DNA from: Owenweeksia sp048267305
Lineage (GTDB): Bacteria; Bacteroidota; Bacteroidia; Flavobacteriales; Schleiferiaceae
Assembly (NCBI GenBank): GCA_048267305.1
Contig: JBLWXT010000011.1
Coordinates: forward strand, 62,001-126,000
Length of the DNA stretch: 64,000 nt
Direction of reading: 5' to 3'
The position numbers and the translations under genes were made by a program. Below, piece after piece: positions 27,953 through 36,779 of this stretch (position 1 is its first letter; every line of letters starts with the position of its first letter). The notes under the pieces were generated by a model. It ran no database searches. It saw only the letters and a list, made by a program, of their open reading frames with translations, and was not told the DNA's origin.

Positions 27953-29461
27953 TTAGAAGCTGAGGTTGAAACCTAAAACCACGCTTCCCCTGGTGATGTC
28001 GTTTTGAACAAGAGCGCGGTCTATATTTGTGATTTCCTGATTCGATACGTTGTCGAATCCGTAGGCCAAATAAGGATGTGCCAAATATTTTTGTGAATAT
28101 GCTGAGTGTACATAGGCAATATCAAATCCGAATCTTCCCTTTTTATAACCAATCCCTCCTGTGTAAATATTTAGTGCCGTTTGATAATCTTGGGGACTGA
28201 TAAAGTTTGAAGCTCGGTGTTGAGCTCCAGCCCTAAAGTAAATTGAACCTAATCTAAGCTCACCACCTAATTTCAAGGCAATTGTAGATTCAGTGCTTGC
28301 TTGATAGTAATCTTCATCACCCTCGTAGTTAGCATTGTTTTTACCGTTTATGGTTGTTTTTGATGGATTTGTATATTCCATATCAGCACTAATAATTCCG
28401 TGTTTTCCAATCACAGTGGCAATACCGGCCCTTAAAATTGAAGGTGTACTTACTCCATATCTGATGTCATCAAAAATGTACTCATTTCCAGCGAAGATGT
28501 CGCCACTTCTTGCGTAGCCATTTACCCTGCTAGTGTAAATTTCATTCACATTATACCATGAAGGAGTTTGGTATGAGGCGCCTACTCTAAACCATTGTAT
28601 CGGGCGAAAAATAAAGCCAACCTTAAGGTTGATGCCGTAAGCATCAACAGAATTACTGCGAACCAAATCCACTGAATTGAAATAACTTGTGTCGGCAAAG
28701 CCTGATTCAGTTAAAGTTGTGGTATTGGTGTAGCTTAAGGATGGAATTCCGATTCCCGCTCCCCAAGAAAAGGTTTTGCTAACGGCACCCCCAAAGTTTA
28801 TGGCTATTTCACCTTTACTGCCGGTTTCTGAGTAGCGATAGTCAACATTTGATTCGTTGTCCACAAAGTCAAACCCAATAACCCTGTCTCCATTATTTAC
28901 GTCACGAAGCAATACATCGGCACTTGCGGCTGAAGCTTCATCAATTAAGCCTGCAGATTCCAGTTCAGCAACGGTAAAACCATTTGCAGCAGCCAGCCAA
29001 TACTCACCTAGTGTAAATCCGGTTTCTAAGCCGCCATTGTTTACATAGGTATTTACGCCCCCTACATTAAACGTGGTATTAAAATCAGCCATTCTGTTAT
29101 AGCTAAGTCCAAAAAAGAATTTATCACTTGGACCAAACTTTTTTACCATGCCTATATTCTGGAATATTGGGTCAATGGTTTCATCACTTCTTGATTCATT
29201 TAAAAACATGGTTTTGTTCGTTTGCCCCTGAAAACCTAATGACAATCCAAAATTATCCTTACGGTAAACAGAGCCTGCGGCAGGGTTGAGGTGAAGGGCG
29301 CTTAAGTCATTACCCAGTGCCATAAAGGCACCACCCATACCGACATATCTTGGGGATCCATAGAGGCCGGTTGTGTTTAAAAGATTTACGTTTTCGAGCG
29401 TTTGCGCTGTGGCCCCGTACCCCAAAAGGCTGAGGAAGGCTACTTTTAAAATGTTTTTCAT
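27953..29461 (-). CDS. FadL/OmpP1/TodX-family outer-membrane transporter
   Basis: 502-residue beta-barrel for hydrophobic compounds, with signal peptide MKNILKVAFLSLLGYGATAQ. The N-terminal plug segment GMGGAFMALGNDLSALHLNPAAGSVY matches the FadL signature. The barrel ends in the terminal Phe of GSVVLGFNLSF. It is 21 bp downstream of the low-complexity lipoprotein gene on the same strand, so the two are probably one operon. The substrate may be long-chain fatty acids or aromatic hydrocarbons. Confidence 0.93.
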   Translation of the reverse strand: MKNILKVAFLSLLGYGATAQTLENVNLLNTTGLYGSPRYVGMGGAFMALGNDLSALHLNPAAGSVYRKDNFGLSLGFQGQTNKTMFLNESRSDETIDPIFQNIGMVKKFGPSDKFFFGLSYNRMADFNTTFNVGGVNTYVNNGGLETGFTLGEYWLAAANGFTVAELESAGLIDEASAASADVLLRDVNNGDRVIGFDFVDNESNVDYRYSETGSKGEIAINFGGAVSKTFSWGAGIGIPSLSYTNTTTLTESGFADTSYFNSVDLVRSNSVDAYGINLKVGFIFRPIQWFRVGASYQTPSWYNVNEIYTSRVNGYARSGDIFAGNEYIFDDIRYGVSTPSILRAGIATVIGKHGIISADMEYTNPSKTTINGKNNANYEGDEDYYQASTESTIALKLGGELRLGSIYFRAGAQHRASNFISPQDYQTALNIYTGGIGYKKGRFGFDIAYVHSAYSQKYLAHPYLAYGFDNVSNQEITNIDRALVQNDITRGSVVLGFNLSF

Positions 29462-29482
29462 GTTTCGTTTTCTATGCGTTTA

Positions 29483-30919
29483 TCATCTTCTACTACCACC
29501 TGATGAGCGACTTGGAGTACTGCTTCTGCCACCACTACTTGAAGGGGTGGTACTTCTGCTTGGCGTAGTAGAAGATGGCGTGTAACTTCTGCTGGGTGTA
29601 GAAGAGGAAGGTGTGTAACTTCTACTGGGTGTGCTTGATCGAGAAGGCGTTGTGCTTCTTGATGGAGTGCTTGAAGGTGTATATGACCTGCTTGGAGTGC
29701 TATTGCTGGGAGTGGTGGTCCTGGCAGGAGTAGTGCTCCGTGAAGGTGTAGTAGTTCTTGAAGGTGTATAGTTTTGATTGCGCTGATCAGAAGGCACATA
29801 TATATTCTGGCTTCTTGGGCTGGTGTTTGTTCTGGTATTACTCGAGGTGGGAGTGGTGCTTCTGTTGTAGTTTTCCTTAGAGTAGCTTCTGGTATTGGCT
29901 GCTCTGGAGTTGCTGCGTTGAGTTTCAACTTCCCTGGCTCTCGATTTATTTTCAGTTGCAACTGGCACTTGATTGCTTCTAGAGGTGGTGGCTCTGTTTC
30001 TAACCACGTCATAGCTATCACTTGTATATGTTCTTCCGGAACTGGTGCTTACAGTTCTGCCCACAGGAGTATTTGCTCTTGCCGAAGATGTAGCTGTGGG
30101 TAAATTTCTGTCTGCAAACCTGGAGGCCGCTACAGCCTCTCTGTTAGCTACTGCACGAGAAGGATTTTGAGTAGATGTTCTGCCGGCTGTGCTTGTAACT
30201 CTCGAAATAGTTCTACCTGAGCCACCGCTATTGGTTGAGGTTTTTCTGGTATTGGTATTTCTGTTGATTGAATTAAAGCTGTTTGTTCTGGATGCAGTAG
30301 ATGCATTTCGAACATAAACTACATTTCTTCCTCCGTTATAATCATTATGTCCGCCAACGCTGCCGTGGTAATAGCCCTGATAGTAACCAGACCAGTAAGA
30401 GTTGTATCCGCCATAATATCCACCATAGTAGGGAGAGCCCCAGCCGTAATAAGGGGAACGCCATCCATAATATCCTCCATAGGCATAAGGTGAGTACCAT
30501 GGGTCATAAAAGAAGGGATCGTAATAATATGGACTGCCCCAGCTGTATCCAACGCTCATCCCAAAGCCTCCCCAACTGTTCCAGTATAAGCCTGTGTTAT
30601 AACTAGGATATCTGTAGGATGGACTATAATAATTATTTACAATGGTTGTTCCATTGCCTCCATCACTATAATTTGAGTTTTGAGGTGCATTGTCGTCAGG
30701 ATTGTAGTAATCAAGATTTTCCGAACCATCGCCTGCATCGGGGTTTGTAGTGGTGGTTTCAGCCTTTTTTACATCATTTAGCGAAAAAGAACTATTACCA
30801 TCCCTGTCGGGGTTGTAGTAAATTCCATCGTCATAGGAGTTATCGGCAACAGACTTCGAGCTATTGCAGCTCACCGCAAAAAAAGCGATGGCAATTAAGG
30901 GGAGGATGTACTTTTTCAT
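29483..30919 (-). CDS. Low-complexity Tyr/Gly- and Ser/Arg-rich lipoprotein of unknown function
   Basis: 478 residues starting at the ATG giving lipobox AVSC (Cys18). Residues about 90-215 are extremely rich in Tyr, Gly, Trp and Pro (for example SPYYGWGSPYYGGYYGGYNS), like proteins that self-assemble on the cell surface. From about 230 on it is Ser/Thr/Arg rich, and the last 100 residues are near-tandem copies of STPSRS and YTPSS. No catalytic domain. It is the first gene of a pair with the FadL-like porin and is divergent from proS. The repeats are visible in DNA at 29500-29790 as units of about 27-30 bp. A second long frame through it is a shadow. Confidence 0.8.
   Translation of the reverse strand: MKKYILPLIAIAFFAVSCNSSKSVADNSYDDGIYYNPDRDGNSSFSLNDVKKAETTTTNPDAGDGSENLDYYNPDDNAPQNSNYSDGGNGTTIVNNYYSPSYRYPSYNTGLYWNSWGGFGMSVGYSWGSPYYYDPFFYDPWYSPYAYGGYYGWRSPYYGWGSPYYGGYYGGYNSYWSGYYQGYYHGSVGGHNDYNGGRNVVYVRNASTASRTNSFNSINRNTNTRKTSTNSGGSGRTISRVTSTAGRTSTQNPSRAVANREAVAASRFADRNLPTATSSARANTPVGRTVSTSSGRTYTSDSYDVVRNRATTSRSNQVPVATENKSRAREVETQRSNSRAANTRSYSKENYNRSTTPTSSNTRTNTSPRSQNIYVPSDQRNQNYTPSRTTTPSRSTTPARTTTPSNSTPSRSYTPSSTPSRSTTPSRSSTPSRSYTPSSSTPSRSYTPSSTTPSRSTTPSSSGGRSSTPSRSSGGSRR
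29500..29790 (-). repeat. In-gene tandem repeat encoding STPSRS/YTPSS units
   Basis: Imperfect repeats of 27-30 bp encode Ser/Thr-Pro-Ser-Arg-Ser units at the C-terminus of the lipoprotein. They keep the reading frame and their DNA sequence is only partly conserved, so they are coding repeats and not a CRISPR array. Confidence 0.75.
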
Positions 30920-30930
30920 AATGTATAACA

Positions 30931-30957
30931 TTGAGGCTTTGAAAATAATTAGCTTTG
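30931..30957 (+). promoter_or_regulatory. Promoter of proS
   Basis: TTG at 30931-30933 and TAGCTTTG at 30950-30957, separated by 16 bp, a slightly short version of the Bacteroidota TTTG-N19-TAnnTTTG promoter. The proS ATG is 43 bp downstream. Confidence 0.6.
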
Positions 30958-30999
30958 TCCGCCCTTAAAATAACAAACTTTATACCAAGTAGAAATAAT

Positions 31000-32475
31000 A
31001 TGGCTAAAGATCTTACATCAAGAGGCGAGGATTACTCCAAGTGGTACAATGAATTGGTTGTAAAAGCTGACCTTGCAGAAAACTCAGGCGTTCGCGGTAG
31101 TATGGTTATAAAACCCTACGGCTATGCCATTTGGGAGAAAATGCAGGCCGAGCTTGATCGCAAATTTAAAGCTACCGGACACGTTAACGCTTACTTCCCT
31201 CTTTTTATTCCTAAGTCATACTTCTCTAAGGAGGCATCCCATGTTGATGGCTTTGCCAAGGAGTGTGCTGTGGTAACTCACTATCGCCTTAAAAATGCAG
31301 AAGACGGCAGCGGGGTGGTTGTGGATGAAACAGCTAAGCTCGAAGAGGAACTTATCGTTCGCCCAACTTCTGAAACCATTATTTGGGATACTTATCGCAA
31401 TTGGATTCAAAGCTATCGCGATTTACCCATACTTGTAAATCAATGGGCCAATGTGGTGCGATGGGAAATGAGAACACGACTTTTTCTTCGTACTTCTGAA
31501 TTTCTTTGGCAGGAAGGACATACAGCTCACGCTACCCGGCAGGAGGCTGTGGCTGAGGCAGAACAAATGCTGGAAGTTTATGCAGAATTTGCAGAAGATT
31601 TTATGGCCATGCCGGTGGTAAAAGGGGTGAAGAGTATTAATGAAAGATTTGCAGGTGCTCTTGAAACCTACTGTATTGAAGCTATGATGCAGGATGGTAA
31701 GGCATTGCAGGCCGGAACAAGTCACTTCTTAGGTCAAAATTTTGCCAAGGCTTTTGATGTGAAATTTGCCACCAAGGAAGGAACTCAGGAATATGTTTGG
31801 GCAACCTCATGGGGCGTGTCTACCAGATTGATGGGTGCCTTGGTGATGACTCATTCTGATGATAATGGATTGGTGCTGCCTCCAAAACTTGCTCCTTTTC
31901 AAGTGGTGATTGTGCCTATATACAGAGGAGAGGAACAACTGCTGGAGATTTCCGCGAAAGCAAATGAGATAAAGGAAAAGCTTGAGGCAGCGGGGGTTTC
32001 TGTAAAGTATGACAACCGCGATACGCATAAGCCAGGCTGGAAGTTTAACGAATATGAACTTAAAGGTGTGCCTTTGCGCATAGGCATCGGGCCACGCGAC
32101 CTCCAGAATGGAACGGTAGAACTGGCAAGGCGCGACAACCTTACCAAAGAGGTGGTGCAGATGGAAGGTATTACCGAACTTATAAAGTCTAAGTTGGAGG
32201 ATATTCAGGACAATTTATACAATAAGGCCAAAAAATTCCGTGATGAAAGCACAAGACCAGCCAACAGCTGGGATGAGTTTACCGATCTTATAGAAAATAC
32301 AGGTGGTTTTGTAGAGGCTCACTGGGATGGTACTGCTGAAACTGAAGACAAAATCAAGGAGCTGACAAAGGCTACAATCCGTTGTATTCCTTTAGATGCC
32401 AAGCAGGAGGAAGGGAAGTGTATTCTTACCGGCAAACCGTCCTCACAAAGGGTGTTGTTTGCAAAAGCATATTGA
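31000..32475 (+). CDS. proS: Prolyl-tRNA synthetase, short eukaryote/archaea-type
   Basis: Class II aminoacyl-tRNA synthetase of 491 residues starting at the ATG in AATATGGC; a 15-codon upstream extension in frame would start at TTG and lie over the promoter. Motif 2 is ANVVRWEMRTRLFLRTSEFLW, with a following QEGHTAH. The anticodon domain (about 290-400) and a C-terminal extension ending AKAY are present. It lacks the ~180-residue editing insertion of the bacterial form, so it is the compact eukaryote/archaea-like type common in Bacteroidota. The next gene starts 3 bp after the stop. Confidence 0.97.
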   Translation: MAKDLTSRGEDYSKWYNELVVKADLAENSGVRGSMVIKPYGYAIWEKMQAELDRKFKATGHVNAYFPLFIPKSYFSKEASHVDGFAKECAVVTHYRLKNAEDGSGVVVDETAKLEEELIVRPTSETIIWDTYRNWIQSYRDLPILVNQWANVVRWEMRTRLFLRTSEFLWQEGHTAHATRQEAVAEAEQMLEVYAEFAEDFMAMPVVKGVKSINERFAGALETYCIEAMMQDGKALQAGTSHFLGQNFAKAFDVKFATKEGTQEYVWATSWGVSTRLMGALVMTHSDDNGLVLPPKLAPFQVVIVPIYRGEEQLLEISAKANEIKEKLEAAGVSVKYDNRDTHKPGWKFNEYELKGVPLRIGIGPRDLQNGTVELARRDNLTKEVVQMEGITELIKSKLEDIQDNLYNKAKKFRDESTRPANSWDEFTDLIENTGGFVEAHWDGTAETEDKIKELTKATIRCIPLDAKQEEGKCILTGKPSSQRVLFAKAY

Positions 32476-32478
32476 TAT

Positions 32479-33171
32479 ATGGAAAAGAAAGGAAAGTGTA
32501 ACTCAAGGGTATTAGAGCTTCTTACTCACAAGGCGTCTATAAAACAGGAGATATTCAGAAAAGGTAAGGACTACTTCAAAAGCCTAAAGAAAATTGGAGA
32601 GCAGATAGCAGCTGAACTGGATTGTGAGGTTTGTGAGGTGGATGATGCGGTGAAGATTTCCTATAAGGATGAAGGTACTTTTGAGTTTGAGCTTCAGTTT
32701 GGTGGAGACATCCTTCTTTTCAATATGCACACCAATGTATTCACTTTTGAAAAGGATCATAATATATATCGTACGGGCTATGTGCGCGAAGATGGTGACA
32801 GGGCGTATTTCTGTATGATTAACATTTATAACTTTTTGGCAGATAGCCTTAGGTATAACAGGACGGAAGATGAGGGAGTGTTGCTTGGCAGAATATTCAT
32901 AAACAGGGAAGGTCACTTTTTTGTGGAAGGCCCTAAGCGGATAGGTTTTCTGTTTAATCATCTGGCAACACAGGTGGCCAATGAAGAATCTTTACGAAAA
33001 ATTGTAGATGCCGCGATGGTCTATAGCCTGGAGTATGACTTAACGGTTCCTGATTACAGATCCGTTATGCAGGTGAGTGTGAGGCAGGTACAGGCGATGA
33101 GCGATGAACTTCAGTTAAAGACAGCCAAGAAGGTAGAGTTGGGGTACTACAGCCGAATGCAGAAAGATTGA
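32479..33171 (+). CDS. Conserved hypothetical protein after proS
   Basis: 230 residues, cytoplasmic-looking, no signal or TM segment. The sequence alternates charged helices (KASIKQEIFRKGKDYFKSLKKIGEQIAAELDCE) with a beta-rich centre (FEFELQFGGDILLFNMHTNVFTFEKDH) and a C-terminal helical part. I do not recognise a named family. It overlaps nothing but starts 3 bp after the proS stop and is probably co-transcribed with it. No function is proposed. Confidence 0.8.
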   Translation: MEKKGKCNSRVLELLTHKASIKQEIFRKGKDYFKSLKKIGEQIAAELDCEVCEVDDAVKISYKDEGTFEFELQFGGDILLFNMHTNVFTFEKDHNIYRTGYVREDGDRAYFCMINIYNFLADSLRYNRTEDEGVLLGRIFINREGHFFVEGPKRIGFLFNHLATQVANEESLRKIVDAAMVYSLEYDLTVPDYRSVMQVSVRQVQAMSDELQLKTAKKVELGYYSRMQKD

Positions 33172-33190
33172 AAAATTTTTATTCAAGTAT

Positions 33191-33220
33191 TTGGAGGTTT
33201 TAATTTTTGATTTACATTTG
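33191..33220 (+). promoter_or_regulatory. Promoter of the tRNA-Glu / rpsT unit
   Basis: TTG at 33191-33193 and TACATTTG at 33213-33220 are separated by exactly 19 bp, an excellent match to the Bacteroidota promoter. The tRNA begins 30 bp downstream. Confidence 0.75.
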
Positions 33221-33250
33221 CACTCCCTTAAAACAAAGGGAAATAAATAT

Positions 33251-33322
33251 GGCCCCTTCGTCTATCGGTTAGGACGCTAGGTTTTCATCCTAGAAAGAGG
33301 AGTTCGACTCTCCTAGGGGCTG
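33251..33322 (+). tRNA. tRNA-Glu (anticodon TTC)
   Basis: 72-nt cloverleaf. The acceptor stem GGCCCCT / AGGGGCT has one G-U pair. The anticodon stem is CTAGG / CCTAG around loop TTTTCAT with anticodon TTC. The T arm is AGGAG-TTCGACT-CTCCT and the discriminator is G. CCA is not encoded. The rpsT ATG lies 20 bp downstream, so tRNA and mRNA probably come from one transcript. Confidence 0.97.
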
Positions 33323-33341
33323 CAAGATTTTAGAAAAGACT

Positions 33342-33590
33342 ATGGCAAATCACAAGAGTGCTTTAAAAAGAGTAAGATCAGACGAAAAGAAACGTGATCG
33401 TAATCGTTACCAGCATAAGACTACCCGTAACGCTATCCGCGAAATTCGTGGAGAAGAAAACAAGGAAGAAGCTTCTAAAAAGCTTTCCAGCGTGTTTTCA
33501 ATGATTGACAAGCTTGCTAAGAAAAACATCATCCACAAAAACAAGGCAGCCAACCTGAAGTCTAGCTTGGCGAAGCATGTGAGTGCATAA
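33342..33590 (+). CDS. rpsT: 30S ribosomal protein bS20
   Basis: 82-residue basic helical 16S-binding protein. It starts MANHKSALKRVRSDEKKRDRN and ends KNKAANLKSSLAKHVSA, the normal length and pattern. It is transcribed with tRNA-Glu and followed by an intrinsic terminator. Confidence 0.97.
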   Translation: MANHKSALKRVRSDEKKRDRNRYQHKTTRNAIREIRGEENKEEASKKLSSVFSMIDKLAKKNIIHKNKAANLKSSLAKHVSA

Positions 33591-33613
33591 GAAATTAGTT
33601 AAACAATTATAAG

Positions 33614-33647
33614 AACCCCTGTGGAATTATTTCCTCAGGGGTTTTTT
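33614..33647 (+). terminator. Terminator of the tRNA-Glu-rpsT unit
   Basis: AACCCCTG / CAGGGGTT with an inner GGAA/TTCC pairing and TTTTTT after the stem. Confidence 0.9.
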
Positions 33648-33655
33648 CGTTTCCA

Positions 33656-34555
33656 TCACTTTAGTAAATCTTCCAATGCACTTTTAAGATCCTTAAAGCG
33701 ATACTCAAAGCCCGCATCACTGATTTTTTTATTACTCACCTTATTGCTGTTTACCACCATTTGAGCCATGTCACCAAGAATTAACTTTAATATTGCCTTG
33801 GGTATAGGCGGCAAAAACATGGGTTTGCCTAATACACGAGCTGTGGCTTTGGTAAGTTCAGTGTTGGTAACGTTATCTGGTCCCACGGCATTATAAACTC
33901 CGCTGAGGTTTTGATTTTCTGCTACAAATACAAATATTCCGGCCACATCCTGCAGGTGTATCCAGGGCATCCATTGTTTACCGCTGCCTAAAGGGGCGCC
34001 CAATCCAAACTTTATGGGCCTGGCAATTTGAGGTAGTGCGCCACCCTCGTTGCTTAGTACTATGCCTATTCGGCATCTGGCGGTGCGTATACCCAGGTTT
34101 TTAAAATGTATTACTTCCTGTTCCCACTTTTGGCAAACCAGCGATAAGAAATCATTGCCGGGAGCACACTCCTCTGTAAATTCCTTTTGAAAATTATGGG
34201 GATAGTAGCCAACTGCGCTTGCCGAAATAAAACTTTTTACCGGAAAACTGTTTTTCTGTATTGTGGTAAAGAGTAATCTTATAGAATCTACCCGGCTACG
34301 GATGATTTCACTTTTATAGGCGGGTGTCCACCTTGCATTGATGGGAGATCCTGCAAGGTTTATAACGGTATCAACTCCATTAAGGGCAGTCTTATCCAAG
34401 GTGCCTTTATCAGTATCCCATTGGTACTCCTTTATGTTTAATGAGTTTTGCGAAGGATGCCGTGATAGCCAAACCACATCATGTCCCTTTTCCAATAATT
34501 GCTTCGAAATTTCTCTTCCGATGAGGCCACTGCCCCCGGTGATAAGTACCTTCAT
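33656..34555 (-). CDS. TIGR01777-family NAD(P)-dependent epimerase (YfcH-like)
   Basis: Extended SDR-type protein of 299 residues from the ATG in MKVLITGGSGLIG. It has the nucleotide-binding GGSGLIGREIS, a central segment INARWTPAYKSEIIRSR and the typical C-terminal DUF1731 portion ending in KKISDAGFEYRFKDLKSALEDLLK. The catalytic SDR Tyr-Lys pair is not obvious, as usual in this family, whose reaction is unknown. It overlaps the upstream small membrane gene by four bases. Confidence 0.92.
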   Translation of the reverse strand: MKVLITGGSGLIGREISKQLLEKGHDVVWLSRHPSQNSLNIKEYQWDTDKGTLDKTALNGVDTVINLAGSPINARWTPAYKSEIIRSRVDSIRLLFTTIQKNSFPVKSFISASAVGYYPHNFQKEFTEECAPGNDFLSLVCQKWEQEVIHFKNLGIRTARCRIGIVLSNEGGALPQIARPIKFGLGAPLGSGKQWMPWIHLQDVAGIFVFVAENQNLSGVYNAVGPDNVTNTELTKATARVLGKPMFLPPIPKAILKLILGDMAQMVVNSNKVSNKKISDAGFEYRFKDLKSALEDLLK

Positions 34556-34794
34556 AAATAATAATAGCAAAGTGAAACTAAAAGTGAAACTACAACAAGG
34601 ATAAAAAGCCGGATATAAACCATTTCCCTTCTTCGCATCTCAACAAGGCTCATCCGCTTTCTGTTCTTGGCAGCAGCATTTAAAATTATATTTTTCGGGA
34701 TGCGGTTTTCATTGCTTTCCTTTTTAGCTTTGATCCGCTCTTTAGTCTTTTCAATTCTTTGCTGGAGGTTACTCCAATTACCCACATATCCCAT
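34552..34794 (-). CDS. Small single-TM protein, function unknown
   Basis: 80 residues. A basic Lys/Arg/Glu N-terminal helix (QQRIEKTKERIKAKKESNE) is followed by an Arg-rich stretch and one C-terminal TM helix (YIRLFILVVVSLLVSLCYYYL). The stop overlaps the start codon of the epimerase gene (ATGA), which suggests translational coupling and supports a real gene. No family was recognised. Confidence 0.6.
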   Translation of the reverse strand: MGYVGNWSNLQQRIEKTKERIKAKKESNENRIPKNIILNAAAKNRKRMSLVEMRRREMVYIRLFILVVVSLLVSLCYYYL

Positions 34795-34870
34795 ACTTAA
34801 TAATCCTGTTGTTGGAGGATGAACAAGGTAATTAACTTATTGCTTTACCTTAATGATAATTTTTTGAAAG

Positions 34871-35440
34871 ATGCATACACTTGAACCACACTACCTCTGG
34901 CGACATTTATACCTGGCCACCAATGATCCCCGTTCGCCATTTTATGGCTATCAAAATAGCGAGGTTTATTTTACTGATAAAATATATGATCACCTTATCC
35001 ATCCACAGTGGGACTACTTTGGAGCTGAAACCCTTTTTGTAAAGCAGCTATATGCCGATTATGAACAGGGATACACCATACTGGAGTTTATGGGCGAGTG
35101 GAATGATGTGCTTCACAATGATATTATGCGATTGAAACGGGAGGTGCTGGAGCCAATTATGGATGAAGGTATTTCTAAATTTATACTGGTAGGAGATAAT
35201 CTCCTTAACTTCCATGCTGGCGATACCGATTACTATGAGGAGTGGTTTGATGAGATTGAAGATGGCTGGGTGGCCTTGATTAATTTTAGGCAACATCTCA
35301 GGGATGAGATCAAACAGTATGGTTTGGATCAATACCTAATAGATGGTGGTGAACTGGATGAACTGGACTGGCACAGCTGGAGCCCTTCTAAATTTTATAA
35401 GAAGGTTAAGGCTTTGGTTGAAAGAAGGTTGGGGGAGTAA
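34871..35440 (+). CDS. Conserved hypothetical protein
   Basis: 189 residues, acidic and aromatic (Trp, Tyr, Asp, Glu abundant), with no signal peptide or TM helix. Notable segments are DYFGAETLFVKQLYADYEQGYTILEF and HAGDTDYYEEWFDEIEDGW. The family is not recognised; a cytoplasmic protein of unknown job conserved in shape only. It lies alone with convergent and divergent neighbours. Confidence 0.75.
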   Translation: MHTLEPHYLWRHLYLATNDPRSPFYGYQNSEVYFTDKIYDHLIHPQWDYFGAETLFVKQLYADYEQGYTILEFMGEWNDVLHNDIMRLKREVLEPIMDEGISKFILVGDNLLNFHAGDTDYYEEWFDEIEDGWVALINFRQHLRDEIKQYGLDQYLIDGGELDELDWHSWSPSKFYKKVKALVERRLGE

Positions 35441-35696
35441 AAGGCCTTGGCTTTAAAACAATGTTGGCAATAAACCATAGTGTAGAAAAAAAATTTTACC
35501 ATAAAATTGATTTTTGGGAAAGATTTTGATCTGAAAAAAGATAAACCAGCTTAGGGTTTGGGTTAACTATCATAAAATGAGGTAGAAAGAATTTTTTAGA
35601 AAAATACACTTCATTCTTTTTTTTAATCAGTTTTGCCGCGTGATAGAGTCGGTTTATCACCTACAAATTTTAAACAAACAAATTCCAAAAACAGGT

Positions 35697-36221
35697 ATGA
35701 GAACCTTAAAAGTTTTAACTATTGCCCTTGCTACCAGCGCTTTAATCTTTGGCTGCGAAAACACCAACACTGATTCAGCTTTTGCTGAGGTAACTGCTAC
35801 TACTGATAGTATTCAGAACATGAACACTATGTTGATGGACACTCTTAACATGGTTGTGATGATGAACGAGGAAGTAAAAACTTCCATGGATTCAACTAAG
35901 GTGGATAGCACTATGATGGCTACTGTTGCTGCTAACCAAGTTGTACTGGATGAGCAAAAAGCTACTTTGGAGATGGTAAGCGAAATGGTTGCCAGCTTTC
36001 AAGGCGCTGTAGCTACTAACGATAGCACAGAGGTTAGTGCTGCTGACGCTACTGCAAAAGTTGAGGAAATTAAATCTCAACAAACAGAGGTTTTTACAAC
36101 TCTTTCTGATGTAAAGTCTGAGCTTACCCGTATTGGTGGTGAACTTAAGGCAATCAAAGCTGCTAAGGCTGTAACTACTGAAGAAGTTGCTCCTGCTGCT
36201 GACATGACTGCTAAGAAGTAA
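35697..36221 (+). CDS. Helical lipoprotein of unknown function
   Basis: 174 residues starting at the ATG that gives a lipobox IFGC (Cys20). After it lies a Ser/Thr/Ala/Glu/Val coiled-coil-like body (MNTMLMDTLNMVVMMNEEVK, TDSTEVSAADATAKVEEIKS), probably forming long helices on the membrane. Met is unusually frequent around 40-60. It is followed by an intrinsic terminator, and its upstream 250 bp contains no gene. Function unknown. Confidence 0.75.
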   Translation: MRTLKVLTIALATSALIFGCENTNTDSAFAEVTATTDSIQNMNTMLMDTLNMVVMMNEEVKTSMDSTKVDSTMMATVAANQVVLDEQKATLEMVSEMVASFQGAVATNDSTEVSAADATAKVEEIKSQQTEVFTTLSDVKSELTRIGGELKAIKAAKAVTTEEVAPAADMTAKK

Positions 36222-36245
36222 GGAACGAGTTTCTTGTAACAGGAG

Positions 36246-36283
36246 ATCCCGCCATGGCTTAGCCGAGGCGGGATTTTTTTTTT
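36246..36283 (+). terminator. Terminator after the helical lipoprotein gene
   Basis: ATCCCGCC / GGCGGGAT stem with a nested GGCT/AGCC in the loop, followed by a long T run (9-10 T). It is 25 bp past the stop. Confidence 0.93.
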
Positions 36284-36334
36284 AAAAATTCTAAATGAAA
36301 TTAGTACCTGATTACACATTTGAGATCACTCTTA

Positions 36335-36775
36335 TCAAGATAGCATTTCCACCACAATTTTATCTATGGGTAATTCGATGCGTTGCTTCTTTAGGTTATC
36401 CAAATAGCACCAGTAAAGTATTTGGTCTTCATTTTCCTTTAACAGAAATAGCTTGGTGGGATCTTCCGTTTTGATCTTATCCAATTCTTTCGTAGAGACC
36501 TTATAATATATACTCAACACCTGCTTAGGCGGGTTGTGAAAGGCCGAAGGAAAGTAACCTTCAGTAGTGTAAAAGTGTTCAATTGAAGAAAGTGTAATGC
36601 CCACTTCCTCCATAAACTCTCGCTTTAAGCAATCTATTACTCCCTCTCCAAATTCTAAACCACCACCAGGAAACTTGGTGTACAAATCTCCATGAATATT
36701 TTCTCGCGAAAGCAGAATTTGCCCATTTTGGATAAGCAGGCCGTAAACGCGGATGGTAAAGGAGGTGGGAAGCAA
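36335..36775 (-). CDS. NUDIX-domain hydrolase
   Basis: 146-residue nucleoside-diphosphate-type hydrolase with a perfect Nudix box GX5EX7REUXEEXGU: GGLEFGEGVIDCLKREFMEEVGI. The substrate (oxidised nucleotide, capped RNA, ADP-ribose) is unknown. The first codon is TTG; an in-frame stop lies five codons upstream and no ATG exists between. It is alone between the lipoprotein terminator and the T9SS gene. Confidence 0.92.
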   Translation of the reverse strand: MLPTSFTIRVYGLLIQNGQILLSRENIHGDLYTKFPGGGLEFGEGVIDCLKREFMEEVGITLSSIEHFYTTEGYFPSAFHNPPKQVLSIYYKVSTKELDKIKTEDPTKLFLLKENEDQILYWCYLDNLKKQRIELPIDKIVVEMLS

Positions 36776-36779
36776 ATTT

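Noticed and set aside
29500..29790. Possible CRISPR array from regular 27-30 bp repeats
   Set aside because: Repeats lie inside a reading frame, vary in sequence, have no spacers of constant length and no cas genes nearby.
29458..30021. 187-codon open frame on the minus strand overlapping the low-complexity lipoprotein
   Set aside because: Out of phase with a strongly coding, repeat-rich gene; low-complexity DNA keeps other frames open. It shows no family-like sequence.
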